Shown here piece after piece: positions 1 to 9,764 of a stretch of 64,000 nucleotides of DNA (within the stretch, counting starts at the first letter, position 1; each line of letters opens with the position of its first letter). The notes below the pieces were generated by a model. The model saw only the letters and a program-made list of their open reading frames with translations, did no database searches and was not told the origin of the DNA. The stretch lies in contig NZ_CP017174.1 of the NCBI RefSeq assembly GCF_006402735.1, forward strand, positions 623,001-687,000. Reading direction: 5' to 3'. Both the position numbers and the translations under genes were made by a program. This DNA comes from Myxococcus xanthus. Lineage in GTDB: Bacteria > Myxococcota > Myxococcia > Myxococcales > Myxococcaceae.

Positions 1-1
1 A

Positions 2-292
2 GCCTTCGAGCGCGGGGACGGGCGGCTGGGGGCAGGTGAAGCGCCTCCTCGCACTGCCCGTCCTTGCGTCTGTGGACGCGGGTTTGACAGGAAGGGTGGG
101 GCAGCGCGGTTTGCTGCCTGGGGGAACAACTTCGGCGCGGTGGGCTTCCGCGAGTCCCCGCGCTACGGCGACGACGCCATGCTGTCCGGCTACCCGTACC
201 ACTGCTTCGCCTCCGTGGATGCCGCCGGCAACGCGCTGTGGCTCACCCTTCACCGCGCCGTGACGGGCTCGGCGGCGCTGCTCGTGGAGTGA
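2..292 (+). CDS. C-terminal fragment of an unrecognised protein (cut by window edge)
   Basis: An open frame enters from the left edge and ends at the TGA at 290-292. The last 96 codons read through to a C-terminus ending in GSAALLVE. The half after about position 125 looks protein-like (WGNNFGAVGFRESPRYGDD, then CFASVDAAGNALWLTLHR) and has G/C-rich third positions. The first 40 codons are Arg/Gly/Pro-rich and less convincing. No family was recognised and the true start lies outside the window. The reading frame is supported only by its stop position and composition. Confidence 0.45.
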   Translation, partial: AFERGDGRLGAGEAPPRTARPCVCGRGFDRKGGAARFAAWGNNFGAVGFRESPRYGDDAMLSGYPYHCFASVDAAGNALWLTLHRAVTGSAALLVE

Positions 293-1311
293 ACACACGC
301 GCCAGGTGCCCCGCAAAGCAACGAGGGATGCCCCGATGGACTCGGAGCATCCCTCGGATTTCGACCCATATATCGGGTTCGCCCTCCCCCTCTGGCGAGC
401 GTGACCCCGGGTCCCCCTTCCACAGACTTTGCCGCCCCCGCGGCGCCGTCTTCCTACCCGCCCTTGGTGTGTGTCCGGAGGGCCTTGGACCCCTCCAGCG
501 AAGCTGCGTGTGACACCTTCCCCCTACACCGCTTACGGCCCCTTCAGGTGCGCTTGCCCGGTGCCCCCAGCACCGTCACTCGGGGGAGCCGAGGCCCCCC
601 CTTCACCTGTCCTGCTGCGTCCCAGGGCACCGCGGGCCGTGAGAGGGCCCGCAGCCGTGCCTGCGTCTGAGCGCGTCCGAACGTCTGCGGGCGCATGGAC
701 GCCACCCGCGTTACGTCCCTCGACTGGATTTGGATGGCTGCCGTCACGGCTGAATTCGCCAGGACCGCCAGCTGTGCCCGCTTCGCCCCCGCGAAGGTGG
801 CCAGCTCCGGAATGACGATGCCCTCCAAAGCCCCCCCAGTGGCCTCGAGCCACTCCCCCCGGGAAAAGCGCCCCGGCCGTTGAGCCGTGGCCCTGCTTCC
901 CTTGTCGCCGTGCGACACTGCACCGAGCCTCGTGTTTCCCCCAGATGCCCCCCGGCCCGGTCCATACGCGACGTGCGACATGCGTCTTCCCCCCGTTCGG
1001 TCCGCCGAAGTGACTGGCGACAAGGGCATACTGGCTCAGACCCAGGACGGAGTTTTCCGCCTCCGCGCCAATTGCTTGCGCGAGCGCGCCAGCGTGTCTG
1101 GCGTGTTTCAGTGGGTGTTGGCGGGGTGGATTTTCCGCATCTTCTCAGAGACCTGGAAGGTGGCGGGTGGGACGTGGGGCGAGCAGGCGCTACGGGTAGG
1201 GCGAGGCGGGACTCGGAGATGTCAGCCTGACACGATAGGGGAGTGGCTCACACTGCGTCTCCAGGCTCCCTCCCTGGTGGGTGGTGTGGTGGGCGGGAGG
1301 GGACAGGGCAC
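293..1311. other. 1 kb intergenic or decayed region
   Basis: No convincing gene lies here. The forward frames are rich in Pro, Arg and Ser with no recognisable domain. A reverse frame at 544-1029 has one stretch with real-protein character (EWLEATGGALEGIVIPEL, then ATFAGAKRAQLAVLANSAV, about 735-875) and G/C-leaning third positions. It lacks a ribosome binding site and a recognisable family, so it may be the relic of a dead gene. The end of the region carries the ribosome binding site GGAGGGG (1296-1302) of the next gene. Confidence 0.4.
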
Positions 1312-4300
1312 ATGAGGTGGGAAGAGATGGGCGAGACGCCCCGGGAGGACAGGCGCGGAGGCTGGGACGGTGGTGCGAAGGCGTCTCCAGGCCGCTCCTC
1401 CCTGCTGGCCGTGCTGGCGGAGAAGCCCTCCGTGGCGCGCGACATCGCGCGGGTGCTGGGGGCGAACGAACGCGGTGAGGGCTGGCTGCGCGGCAATGGC
1501 TATGTGGTGACGTGGGCCATTGGACATCTGGTGGGACTGGCGCAGCCCCATGAGATTCGCGCGGACTGGAAGAAGTGGAGCCGCGCGCTGCTGCCCATGC
1601 TCCCGGCGGACTGGCCGCTGGTCGTCTCCAAGGAGACGCGCAGCCAGTTCGAGGTGGTGAAGCAGGTGCTCAACGCGCCGGAGGTGTCCTCGGTGGTGTG
1701 CGCCACGGACGCGGGGCGCGAGGGCGAGCTCATCTTCCGGTACATCTACGACGCGGCGAAGTGCCGCAAGCCGGTCCAGCGGCTGTGGGTGTCGTCGCTG
1801 ACGGAGCGGGCCATCCAGGACGGGTTCCGCCGGCTCGCGGACGGCCGTGAATACGAAGCGCTGGCCGCCGCGGCCATGGGGCGCAGCCGGGCGGACTGGC
1901 TCGTGGGGATGAACCTGTCGCGCCTGTACACCCTGGCGCACGGGGGCCACGGAGAGATGCTGAGCGTGGGCCGGGTGCAGACGCCCACGCTGGCCATGGT
2001 GGTGGAGCGCGAGCTGGCCATCCGCGACTTCGTGCCGCGTGACTACCTGGAGGTCGTGGCCACCTTCGCGCCCAAAGCCAAGGGCGTGCCGTCGGACGCG
2101 CGGTACCAGGGCACGTGGTTCCGCTCGGGGCCGGACGGCAAGCCCGTGGCGCCCCCGGGCTTCGAAGGCGTGCGCGAGGCGCGGCGGCTGGACGCGAACG
2201 GCGTGGAGGCGCAGGCCATCATCGACCGCGTGAGCGCCGGGCGGGCCGTCATCGAATCGCTGGAGGCGGAGCAGAAGAAGATGGCGCCTCCGCTCCTCTA
2301 CGATTTGACGGAGCTTCAGCGGCATGCCAACCGGCTTTATGGCTTCAGCGCGCAGCGCACGCTGGAGGTGGCGCAGGCGCTCTACGAGAAGCACAAGCTG
2401 TTGAGCTATCCGCGCACCGCCAGCCGGCACCTGTCGCGCACGGTGGCGGACACGCTGCCGGAGGTGGTGAACGCCATCCGCGCGCCCTATGAGGAGGACC
2501 TGGCCGTCGGCACGGGGGCTCGGGCGCTGGGCAAGCGCTACGTGGATGACGCGAAGGTGACGGACCACCACGCCATCATCCCCACGCCCACGTCGCCGGG
2601 TGGGGTGCGGCTGTCTCCGGACGAGCAGCGCGTCTATGACCTGGTGTGCCGGCGGTTGCTCCAGGCGTGGCACGAGGACCATGTCTGGCGTGTCACCACC
2701 GTCATCACCGCGGTGACGTCGGCAGGGGCGCCGCCGGTGGTGGACCGCTTCCAGAGCACGGGCACCCAGGTGGAGCGGGTGGGCTGGAAGGTGCTGGACA
2801 TTGGCGGCGGGCAGAAGGCGCCGCGTCTGAAGACGGAGGGACGCAAGGGCGAGGACGGGGAGCGGGAGCCGGACGACGAGCCCCAGAACTTGCCGTCGGG
2901 GTTGGAGCGCGCGCAGCCGCAGTCGGTGGAGGACGTGGAGGCGGTGAAGAAGCGCACGCGTCCGCCCCCGCGCTTCACGGATGCGACGCTGCTGACGGCC
3001 ATGGAGTCGGCGGGGCGGGCGCTGGATGAGAAGGAGCTCGCGGACGCGATGCGCGAGACGGGCCTGGGCACGCCCGCCACCCGCGCGGCCATCATCGAGG
3101 TGCTGCTGGACCGCGAGTACCTGCGCCGTCGGGGCAAGGTGATGGAGGCCACGGAGAAGGGCATCCATCTCATCCAGGTGGTGCACCCGGATGTGAAGAC
3201 GCCGGCCATGACGGGCCAGTGGGAAGCGTGGCTCCAGCGCATCGAGCGCGGAGAGGGCCAGCTCGATGAGTTCATTCGCGGCATCGAGGCGTATGTCATC
3301 GAGGTGGTGGGCCATGGCGCCACCGCGCCGCAAAGGCCTCCGCGCAACGAGGTAATGGGGGCGCCACCTGGCGCGGGTTGGGGACAGGACGGCGCGGCGA
3401 CGGTGGCGAGCGGAGTGGTGGGTGCGGGAGGTGCGTTTGCGGCGCACGGCGCTGGCGCGGGAGCGCGTGGCCCTGGCGGGCAGGCTGTGTTCGCGGAGTC
3501 CTCTGTCGAGCGCTCCGCGGATGCCACGTCGGGTATGTCGGGACGTGGCCGACAGGGGGCATTCGCGGAGTCCTCTGCTGAGCGCTTGGCGGATGCTTCC
3601 GCGGGCATGCCGGGACAGGGACGCCAGGGGGCGTTCTTGGAGCCTTCGGAGCCGCTCTTCGGGACGCGGCGGAGCAGGACCTCGGCCTCCGTCGGTCGCT
3701 CGGAGCCTCGTGACGAGCCTCCGTCCTCCGCCATGTCACCGGGCGGCGGACCGGCCTCACGTCTTCCGCGAGCGGATGGCGCGGGCTGGAACGCTGGGGC
3801 CTGGGGGGACGCTGGCGCCGCTCGCGCTCCAGCGAACCGCGCGAGGACCCCGGCGTCTGCCGCGTCCACCGGGCAGCGGCCGGAGCGCGTCCGGCGTGCG
3901 CCGACGGCGCCCGAGGCGCTGCGTCCGCTGTTGAAGGAGGCGTTCGGTTTCTCGGACTTCCGGCCGTATCAGGAGGCCGTGTGCCGCGCGGCCACGGCGG
4001 GAGAGGACCTGCTGCTCGTGATGCCCACGGGCGCGGGCAAGTCGCTCTGCTACCAGTTGCCGGGTCTGGCGCGCGCGGGCACCACGCTGGTGGTGAGTCC
4101 GCTCATCGCGCTGATGGAGGACCAGGTGGCGCGGCTTCAGTCGCTCGGCTTCGCGGCGGACCGCATCCACTCCGGAAGAGACCGGGCCATGTCGCGGCAG
4201 GTGTGCGCGGACTACCTGGAGGACCGGCTCGACTTCCTGTTCATCGCGCCCGAGCGGCTCGGCGTCCCGGGCTTCGTGGAGTTCCTGGCGCGCCGCACGC

Positions 4301-6105
4301 CCGCGCTCATCGCGGTGGACGAGGCCCACTGCATCTCCCAATGGGGACACGACTTCCGCCCGGACTACCGGCTCCTGGGCTCGCGCCTGCCGCTGCTGCG
4401 CCCCGCGCCCGTGGTGGCCCTCACCGCCACCGCCACGCCGGACGTGCAGCGGGACATCGTCCAGCAGCTCGGCCTGCAAGGCCCCGGGGGCAAGGCGCGC
4501 ACCTTCATTCACGGTTTCCGTCGCACCAACATCGCCATCGAGGTGCGGGAGCTGAACCCCGGCGCGCGCGGCGACGCCATCCAGGGCCTGCTCCAGGACG
4601 AGGAGAACCGGCCCGCGATTGTCTACGCGGCCACGCGCAAGCACGCCGAGCAGCTCGCGGACCAGCTCGCGGGCGACTTCCCCGCGGCGGCCTATCACGC
4701 GGGGCTCCAGCCTTCGGAGAGAGACAGGGTGCAGGCCGAGTTCCTCCGGGGTTCGCTGGAGGTCATCGTGGCCACCACGGCGTTCGGCATGGGCATCGAC
4801 AAGGCGGACGTGCGCACCGTCATCCACGCGGCGCTCCCCGCCAGCCTGGAGGGCTACTACCAGGAGCTGGGCCGCGCGGGCCGCGATGGAAAGCCGTCGC
4901 GCGCGGTGTTGCTGCATTCGTACATCGACCGGCGCACGCACGAGTTCTTCCACCGGCGCGACTACCCGGAGGCGTACGTGCTGGAGCGGCTGTTCAAGTC
5001 CACGGCGCCGCAGCTCGAGCCCAAGGCCGTGCTCCAGGGCCGCGTGCGAGGAGACCCCGAGGTCTTCGACAAGGCACTGGAGCAGCTCTGGATTCACGGC
5101 GGCGTCGTCATGACGCCTGACGAGACGGTGATGCGCGGGAAGCCGGGCTGGTCCGCGTCGTACTCGGCCCAGCGCGATCGCAAGCTGCTGCACCTGGAGC
5201 AGATGGGGCGCTACGCGGAGGCCCATGGCTGCCGCATGAAGCAGCTCGTGGGGCACTTCGGTGACACCCAGGATTCGGGTGAGCCGTGCGGCCTGTGCGA
5301 CGTCTGTGCACCAGAGGCCTGCGCCACGCTGCGCTTCGCCGAGCCGACCTCCGCGGAGCGGCACTGGCTGGAGCGCATCCTGGAGTCGCTCCAGGAGCGG
5401 GACGGACAGGCCACCGGACGGCTCCACCGCGAGCTGTTCGGAGAGTCCCTGCCACGGCGCGACTTCGAGCGGCTGGTGGGCGGACTGGTCCGCGCCGGGC
5501 TGACGCGCTTGGAGATGGACTCGTTCGACAAGGACGGGCAGGTCATCTCGTTCCAGCGCCTCGCCCTGACGGACGAGGGCCGGCGCACGCGCGCGGTGGA
5601 CCCCCAGCAGGTGGTCCTGCCGTTGCCCCTGGAGAAGGCCGCGAAGCGCAAGCGGGGCAAGGGCGCGGAGAAGGGCACCGCGAAGCGGTCCTCGGCCAAG
5701 AAACGCACGGTCCGCGCGAAGGCCGGGGCCGCGACGCGGCGCACGGCATCCGAATCCCATGAGGAAGACCCGTCGACGCACTGGCGCGCGAACGCTCCCT
5801 CGAAGAGCACCGCCGGGGCGCCGCGTGCGTCCCGGAGCACGGCGGCTCCGAGTGCCTCCTCGAGCCGCCGCGCCGCGGCCGAGCCTTCTCCGAAGATGGT
5901 GGAGGCCTTGAAGGCCTGGCGGCTCGCGGAGGCGCGCAAGCGGCGCGTGCCCGCCTTCCGCATCCTCACCGACCGGGTGCTGGAGGCCATTGCGTCGGCC
6001 TGTCCGGAAAATGGCTCGGAGTTGATGGCCATCCACGGGGTGGGGCCCTCCCTCACGGAGCGCTACGGCGCGCAGATTCTTTCCCTCGTGGCGCGCAGGA
6101 GCTGA
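1312..6105 (+). CDS. DNA topoisomerase III-RecQ helicase fusion
   Basis: A 1597-residue protein joins a complete type IA topoisomerase III to a complete RecQ helicase. Residues about 28-660 are TopB-like: the Toprim motif starts LAVLAEKPSVARD, followed by CATDAGREGEL near 129, and the probable nucleophile is Tyr366 in LLSYPRTASRHLS. Residues about 680-860 form a Gly/Ala/Arg-rich linker. From about 865 the protein is RecQ: Walker A MPTGAGKS at 904, DEAH at 1003, a zinc site (Cys 1307, 1326, 1329, 1332), a winged-helix region, a Lys/Ala-rich spacer and an HRDC domain at the end. The ATG at 1312 follows GGAGGGG by nine bases; an upstream GTG at 1243 is in frame but has no such site. RecQ unwinding with topoisomerase III strand passage dissolves recombination intermediates, as BLM-TOP3A does as two proteins in eukaryotes. 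Domain assignment is firm; function as one machine is inferred. Confidence 0.93.
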   Translation: MRWEEMGETPREDRRGGWDGGAKASPGRSSLLAVLAEKPSVARDIARVLGANERGEGWLRGNGYVVTWAIGHLVGLAQPHEIRADWKKWSRALLPMLPADWPLVVSKETRSQFEVVKQVLNAPEVSSVVCATDAGREGELIFRYIYDAAKCRKPVQRLWVSSLTERAIQDGFRRLADGREYEALAAAAMGRSRADWLVGMNLSRLYTLAHGGHGEMLSVGRVQTPTLAMVVERELAIRDFVPRDYLEVVATFAPKAKGVPSDARYQGTWFRSGPDGKPVAPPGFEGVREARRLDANGVEAQAIIDRVSAGRAVIESLEAEQKKMAPPLLYDLTELQRHANRLYGFSAQRTLEVAQALYEKHKLLSYPRTASRHLSRTVADTLPEVVNAIRAPYEEDLAVGTGARALGKRYVDDAKVTDHHAIIPTPTSPGGVRLSPDEQRVYDLVCRRLLQAWHEDHVWRVTTVITAVTSAGAPPVVDRFQSTGTQVERVGWKVLDIGGGQKAPRLKTEGRKGEDGEREPDDEPQNLPSGLERAQPQSVEDVEAVKKRTRPPPRFTDATLLTAMESAGRALDEKELADAMRETGLGTPATRAAIIEVLLDREYLRRRGKVMEATEKGIHLIQVVHPDVKTPAMTGQWEAWLQRIERGEGQLDEFIRGIEAYVIEVVGHGATAPQRPPRNEVMGAPPGAGWGQDGAATVASGVVGAGGAFAAHGAGAGARGPGGQAVFAESSVERSADATSGMSGRGRQGAFAESSAERLADASAGMPGQGRQGAFLEPSEPLFGTRRSRTSASVGRSEPRDEPPSSAMSPGGGPASRLPRADGAGWNAGAWGDAGAARAPANRARTPASAASTGQRPERVRRAPTAPEALRPLLKEAFGFSDFRPYQEAVCRAATAGEDLLLVMPTGAGKSLCYQLPGLARAGTTLVVSPLIALMEDQVARLQSLGFAADRIHSGRDRAMSRQVCADYLEDRLDFLFIAPERLGVPGFVEFLARRTPALIAVDEAHCISQWGHDFRPDYRLLGSRLPLLRPAPVVALTATATPDVQRDIVQQLGLQGPGGKARTFIHGFRRTNIAIEVRELNPGARGDAIQGLLQDEENRPAIVYAATRKHAEQLADQLAGDFPAAAYHAGLQPSERDRVQAEFLRGSLEVIVATTAFGMGIDKADVRTVIHAALPASLEGYYQELGRAGRDGKPSRAVLLHSYIDRRTHEFFHRRDYPEAYVLERLFKSTAPQLEPKAVLQGRVRGDPEVFDKALEQLWIHGGVVMTPDETVMRGKPGWSASYSAQRDRKLLHLEQMGRYAEAHGCRMKQLVGHFGDTQDSGEPCGLCDVCAPEACATLRFAEPTSAERHWLERILESLQERDGQATGRLHRELFGESLPRRDFERLVGGLVRAGLTRLEMDSFDKDGQVISFQRLALTDEGRRTRAVDPQQVVLPLPLEKAAKRKRGKGAEKGTAKRSSAKKRTVRAKAGAATRRTASESHEEDPSTHWRANAPSKSTAGAPRASRSTAAPSASSSRRAAAEPSPKMVEALKAWRLAEARKRRVPAFRILTDRVLEAIASACPENGSELMAIHGVGPSLTERYGAQILSLVARRS

Positions 6106-6131
6106 GCCCGGAAGCCCGCGAGGAAGGAGGC

Positions 6132-6154
6132 GTCCTTCCCACGAAGGGAAGGGC
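6132..6154 (+). terminator. hairpin terminator after the topoisomerase-RecQ gene
   Basis: GTCCTTCCC (6132-6140) pairs with GGGAAGGGC (6146-6154) around a five-base loop, 27 bases after the stop codon, with one G-T wobble. There is no U-tract, which is common in genomes this GC-rich. Confidence 0.55.
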
Positions 6155-6372
6155 GCTTCCCTCCGCGCGCCACGGAGATTCCAGCGCAAGTCCGCGGGAC
6201 GGGCGCAAGGGGCCGTGTCCGCACGCCCGCAGGAACGGAGAGCGTGCGTCCAGGCAACGAATCTTCTTCACCGCGCTGGCGGGCAGTGCAGGCGGCGTCC
6301 GCCCATCGCCACGTTGGTCCGGCCAAGCCAGCGGACTTGTGAGCGGACGCAGGGTGAAGAGGGGGGCACGCG

Positions 6373-7767
6373 ATGGAACTGGGCTTCGAGACGATTGGAA
6401 ACGCCACGCTCATCTGCCACGACCACGGTCCGGTGCTGGTGACAGACCCGTGGACGGACGGCAGCGCGTACTTCGGGAGCTGGACGCTGTCGCATGAGAT
6501 TCCGGCGGCGCAGCGCGAGGCCATCCAGGCCTGTCCCTACGTGTGGCTGTCCCATGGCCACCCGGACCACCTGAGCATGGAATCGCTGGGCGCGCTGCGC
6601 TCGCGCACGCTGCTGGTGCCCAACCATTTCGGCAACCGGATGCGCGATGACTTGCGCGAGCAGGGCTTCAAGGTGCACGTGCTGGCGGACCGGGTGTGGA
6701 CGCAGTTGTCACCGCGCATCCGCGTCATGTGTCTGCCGGACGTGAACCAGGACGCGGTCCTGCTGGTGGACCTGGGCGGGCGGCTGCTGGTCAACCTCAA
6801 CGACGCGGGGGACCGCGGTGCCGGCCACTTCGTGCGCAAGGTGGTCAGCGGGTATCAGGAGTCGTATCTCCTGGCCCTGTCCGGGTATGGCGACGCGGAC
6901 ATGATCAACTTCTTCACCGAGGACGGGCAGCGCATCGAGCCCTATGCCGCGGCGAAGACGCCCGTGGGGCGGAGCATTGCCCGGCAGGCGGAGTTCTACG
7001 GGGTGCGCTACTTCGTCCCCTTCAGCTCCATGCACAAGTACCAGCGGGCCGACAGCATCTGGGCCTCCGAGTACACCACCCGGCTGGAGGACTACGGCCG
7101 GGGCTTCGAGTCGCGCACCTGCTCGCTGCTGCCCGCGTTCATCCGCCACGACTTCATCCGCGGTCAGACGGAGCGCATCCAGCCCCGGGAGCGCGTCCTG
7201 CGCCCGGTGGACCCCAAGGCCTTCGGCGACGACTGGAGCGATTCACTGGACACGGACGAGGTGACGGCGCTCACCACCTACTTCCTCGGCGTGGAGCACC
7301 TGGGGCGCACGCTCGACTTCCTGCGCTTCCGCGTGGGAGGCCGGGAGCACGTCATCGAATTCCAGAAGCGTCGCTTCCGCCGGGGCATCACCTTCGAGGT
7401 GCCACGCGGCTCGCTGATGTCGGCCGTGCGCTACCAGGTCTTCGACGACCTGCTCATCGGCAACTTCATGAAGACGACGCTGCACGGCGACTTCGGCGCG
7501 GGGCGGCTCTATCCGGACTTCAGCCCCTACGTGGCCAAGTACGCGGACAACGGGCAGGCTCGCACGCGCAACGAGCTGCGGACCTATTTCGCGGACTACC
7601 GCAAGCGCGACCCGCTGGGCTTCCTGCGCGCCAAAGTGGAGACGCATTGCGTGCGGCCCCTGCAGACGCAGTCCGCGGAGCTGCTGCGCATGCTGCTGCC
7701 CCAGGACTCGCGGGGCTACCGTGCCGCCAAGGAGACCTTCTGGCGGGTCCGCCGCGCCCTGCTCTAG
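6373..7767 (+). CDS. MBL-fold metallo-hydrolase
   Basis: A 464-residue protein with a metallo-beta-lactamase fold in its N-terminal half. The metal motif SHGHPDH places His61, His63, Asp65 and His66. The core strands (ATLICHDHGPVLVTDPW, then LLVNLNDAGD) match the UlaG/CMP-Neu5Ac hydroxylase-like branch of the superfamily. About 200 C-terminal residues follow that I do not recognise. There is no signal peptide, so it is probably cytoplasmic. The start ATG follows GAGGGG. The stop overlaps the stop of the convergent cardiolipin synthase gene. The substrate cannot be predicted. Confidence 0.85.
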   Translation: MELGFETIGNATLICHDHGPVLVTDPWTDGSAYFGSWTLSHEIPAAQREAIQACPYVWLSHGHPDHLSMESLGALRSRTLLVPNHFGNRMRDDLREQGFKVHVLADRVWTQLSPRIRVMCLPDVNQDAVLLVDLGGRLLVNLNDAGDRGAGHFVRKVVSGYQESYLLALSGYGDADMINFFTEDGQRIEPYAAAKTPVGRSIARQAEFYGVRYFVPFSSMHKYQRADSIWASEYTTRLEDYGRGFESRTCSLLPAFIRHDFIRGQTERIQPRERVLRPVDPKAFGDDWSDSLDTDEVTALTTYFLGVEHLGRTLDFLRFRVGGREHVIEFQKRRFRRGITFEVPRGSLMSAVRYQVFDDLLIGNFMKTTLHGDFGAGRLYPDFSPYVAKYADNGQARTRNELRTYFADYRKRDPLGFLRAKVETHCVRPLQTQSAELLRMLLPQDSRGYRAAKETFWRVRRALL

Positions 7768-9224
7768 AGGTACGGCGACAGCAGCCGCGCCAGCCCATCC
7801 CGCAGGCGGATGGGCAGGGCGCGCGCGTCCACCTGCTCCAACGTGAGGGGCCGCGCGTTGCGCAGCCGCGCGGCCACCACGCCCTCCAGCTGCGTGGCCA
7901 GCGCGGCGTCGTAGCACTCCACGTTGAACTCGAAGTTGAGGCGCAGCGAGCGCGGGTCCCAGTTGGCCGAGCCGATGAGCGACCACACGCCGTCCACCAC
8001 CATCAGCTTCGTGTGGTCGAAGGGCGGGGCGGTGAGGAAGATGCGGCAGCCCGGCCGCAGCACCTGCCAGAGCTGCGCGTAGGCGGCCCACTGCACCAGC
8101 GGAAGATTGCCCTTCTCGGGAAGGAGGATGTCCACCTGGACGCCGCGCAGCGCCGCCACGCTCAGCGCGGTGATGAGCGCCGTGTCCGGGAGGAAGTAGG
8201 GCGTGACGATGCGCACCGACGTCCGCGCCGTGGCCAGGGCCCCCAGCAGCACCGTGCGCAGCGTCTCGAAGTCCTCGTCCGGGCCGTCCGCGATGCCCCG
8301 CGCGAGCACGGTGCCCGCTTCGGTGAGCGGCGGGAACCAGGCCTCGCCTGTCAGCCGCTCGCGCGTGGTGAAGGCCCAGTCCTCCGCGAAGGTCTCCTGG
8401 AGCTGTCCCACCAGCGGTCCTTCGACGCGGAAGTGCAGGTCCACGGCGGCGTGCTCACCGGGCCAGAAGGCCTCGCGGATGTTCATGCCGCCCGTGAAGC
8501 CCACGCGCCCGTCCACCACCAGCAGCTTGCGGTGGTTGCGCAGGTTGGCGAAGGGCAGCCGGTAGGGCATCAGCGACGGCAGGAAGCGCGCGGCGCGGAC
8601 GCCGGCTCGCCGCAGCCGGCCCAGGATGGGCGGCCACGTGTAGCGCGAGCCCACCGCGTCCACCAACACCCGCACCTCCACGCCCCGCTTCACCGCCGCG
8701 CTCAGTGCCTCCACGAAGCGCCGGCCCGCCATGTCGTTGTCGAAGATGTAGCTGCACAGCGACAGCGTCGTGCGCGCCGCGTCAATCGCCTCCAGCATGG
8801 CGGGGTAGGCGTCCCGGCGGGACTCCAGCACGGTGAGGCGGTTGCCCGGCAGCAGCGGCCGTCCCACCACCGCGTCCCCCAGCCGCACCAGGGGTGCCAG
8901 GGGGGCGGCCTCGGGGTGGGGGCCGCTCACCGTCTCCGCCTTCACGGGCGCCACCTGGGACAGTGGCGGAAAGCGGCCGTGCTCTTGTTTCAGCATCAAC
9001 GACCGCGCCCGCCGCCGGATGCGGTTGATGCCCAGCAGGACGTACAGCACCCCGCCCAGCACCGGCACCAGCCACGCCAGCCCCACCCAGCCCACCGCGG
9101 CCCGCACGTCCCGCTTGTGCAGCACCGCATGGGCACTGGCCACCACGCTGATGAGCACGGTCAGCGCCGCCACCACGTGGGGCCAGGCCACCTCCAACCA
9201 CGCGGGGATGTCGAACAGGTGCAT
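7764..9224 (-). CDS. cls: cardiolipin synthase (phospholipase D family)
   Basis: A 486-residue membrane enzyme that makes cardiolipin from phosphatidylglycerol. Two N-terminal transmembrane segments (about residues 8-28 and 40-65) come first. Two phospholipase D catalytic motifs follow: HRKLLVVDGRVGFTGGMN near residue 230 and HTKLMVVDGVWSLIGSAN near 402. Both HxKxxxxD signatures are intact and the length matches bacterial Cls. The C-terminal 40 residues end in a short basic and Leu-rich helix. It is convergent with the MBL-fold gene and divergent from the M57 peptidase gene. Other PLD-family phosphatidyltransferases are the only alternative. Confidence 0.92.
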   Translation of the reverse strand: MHLFDIPAWLEVAWPHVVAALTVLISVVASAHAVLHKRDVRAAVGWVGLAWLVPVLGGVLYVLLGINRIRRRARSLMLKQEHGRFPPLSQVAPVKAETVSGPHPEAAPLAPLVRLGDAVVGRPLLPGNRLTVLESRRDAYPAMLEAIDAARTTLSLCSYIFDNDMAGRRFVEALSAAVKRGVEVRVLVDAVGSRYTWPPILGRLRRAGVRAARFLPSLMPYRLPFANLRNHRKLLVVDGRVGFTGGMNIREAFWPGEHAAVDLHFRVEGPLVGQLQETFAEDWAFTTRERLTGEAWFPPLTEAGTVLARGIADGPDEDFETLRTVLLGALATARTSVRIVTPYFLPDTALITALSVAALRGVQVDILLPEKGNLPLVQWAAYAQLWQVLRPGCRIFLTAPPFDHTKLMVVDGVWSLIGSANWDPRSLRLNFEFNVECYDAALATQLEGVVAARLRNARPLTLEQVDARALPIRLRDGLARLLSPYL

Positions 9225-9764
9225 AGCGAACGGCGGGGCCCTCCCGTTCCGCCTATCACGCCCGCATGGAGCGCGCAGTCCTCAGCGCCCCCGGGGCGTC
9301 GGGAATCAACCCCCGCGGCCGTTGGCCCCCGTGTGCCGGCGCTGGCTGAATGAATCCGGCCCTGCTGTGTTGAAGGGGTTGACGCAGGCTGTCTGGGAAT
9401 GCATCTTGCCAATGTCTGGCATTTTGCAACGGGTGGTTTTCTCCCCGGGCGCAGCGGACCTGCCCCACGGGGCAGGTGACCGATAAACAGACAGCACTGT
9501 CTGGTTTGGATGCGACACCCTCGACGGACGCGATTCCTCCGTGCTGACGCCATGTTGCCGGGCGCGCCGTCAGGGATGTTTACATTCTTTGGCTTCAAAC
9601 TTGGAATATCGAAAGTCCATGCAATGTCATGAAATCTTGCTTTGTCCTCTGGGCGTCAGATTGGCGCGGCGGTTGCTCAAGGGCGGAGCGCTCCAGGCCG
9701 CGGCTGGCGGAATCGCCGGGCGGCGGGGGCGTCCCCCGAAGTAGGCGTCAGAGGAAACCCCAAG
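9225..9764. promoter_or_regulatory. divergent promoter region with a 7-2-7 palindrome
   Basis: This 540-base gap separates cls (leftward) from the M57 peptidase gene (rightward). It holds CAGACAG-CA-CTGTCTG at 9488-9503, a perfect palindrome that could bind a dimeric regulator. It also has an unusually AT-rich stretch at about 9570-9640 that probably carries the peptidase promoter. No clear -35/-10 pair could be fixed by eye. A short forward frame from 9642 extends the peptidase upstream but adds no signal-peptide-like sequence. Confidence 0.4.

Noticed and set aside
1222..6189. Long reverse frames (741 and 810 codons) over the topoisomerase-RecQ gene
   Set aside because: The forward frame has all catalytic motifs; the reverse frames are His/Arg/Leu-rich shadows.
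6696..9353. 885-codon forward frame across the MBL and cls genes
   Set aside because: Low-complexity Arg/Ala/Gly sequence in a shifted frame; two genuine genes on opposite strands explain the region.
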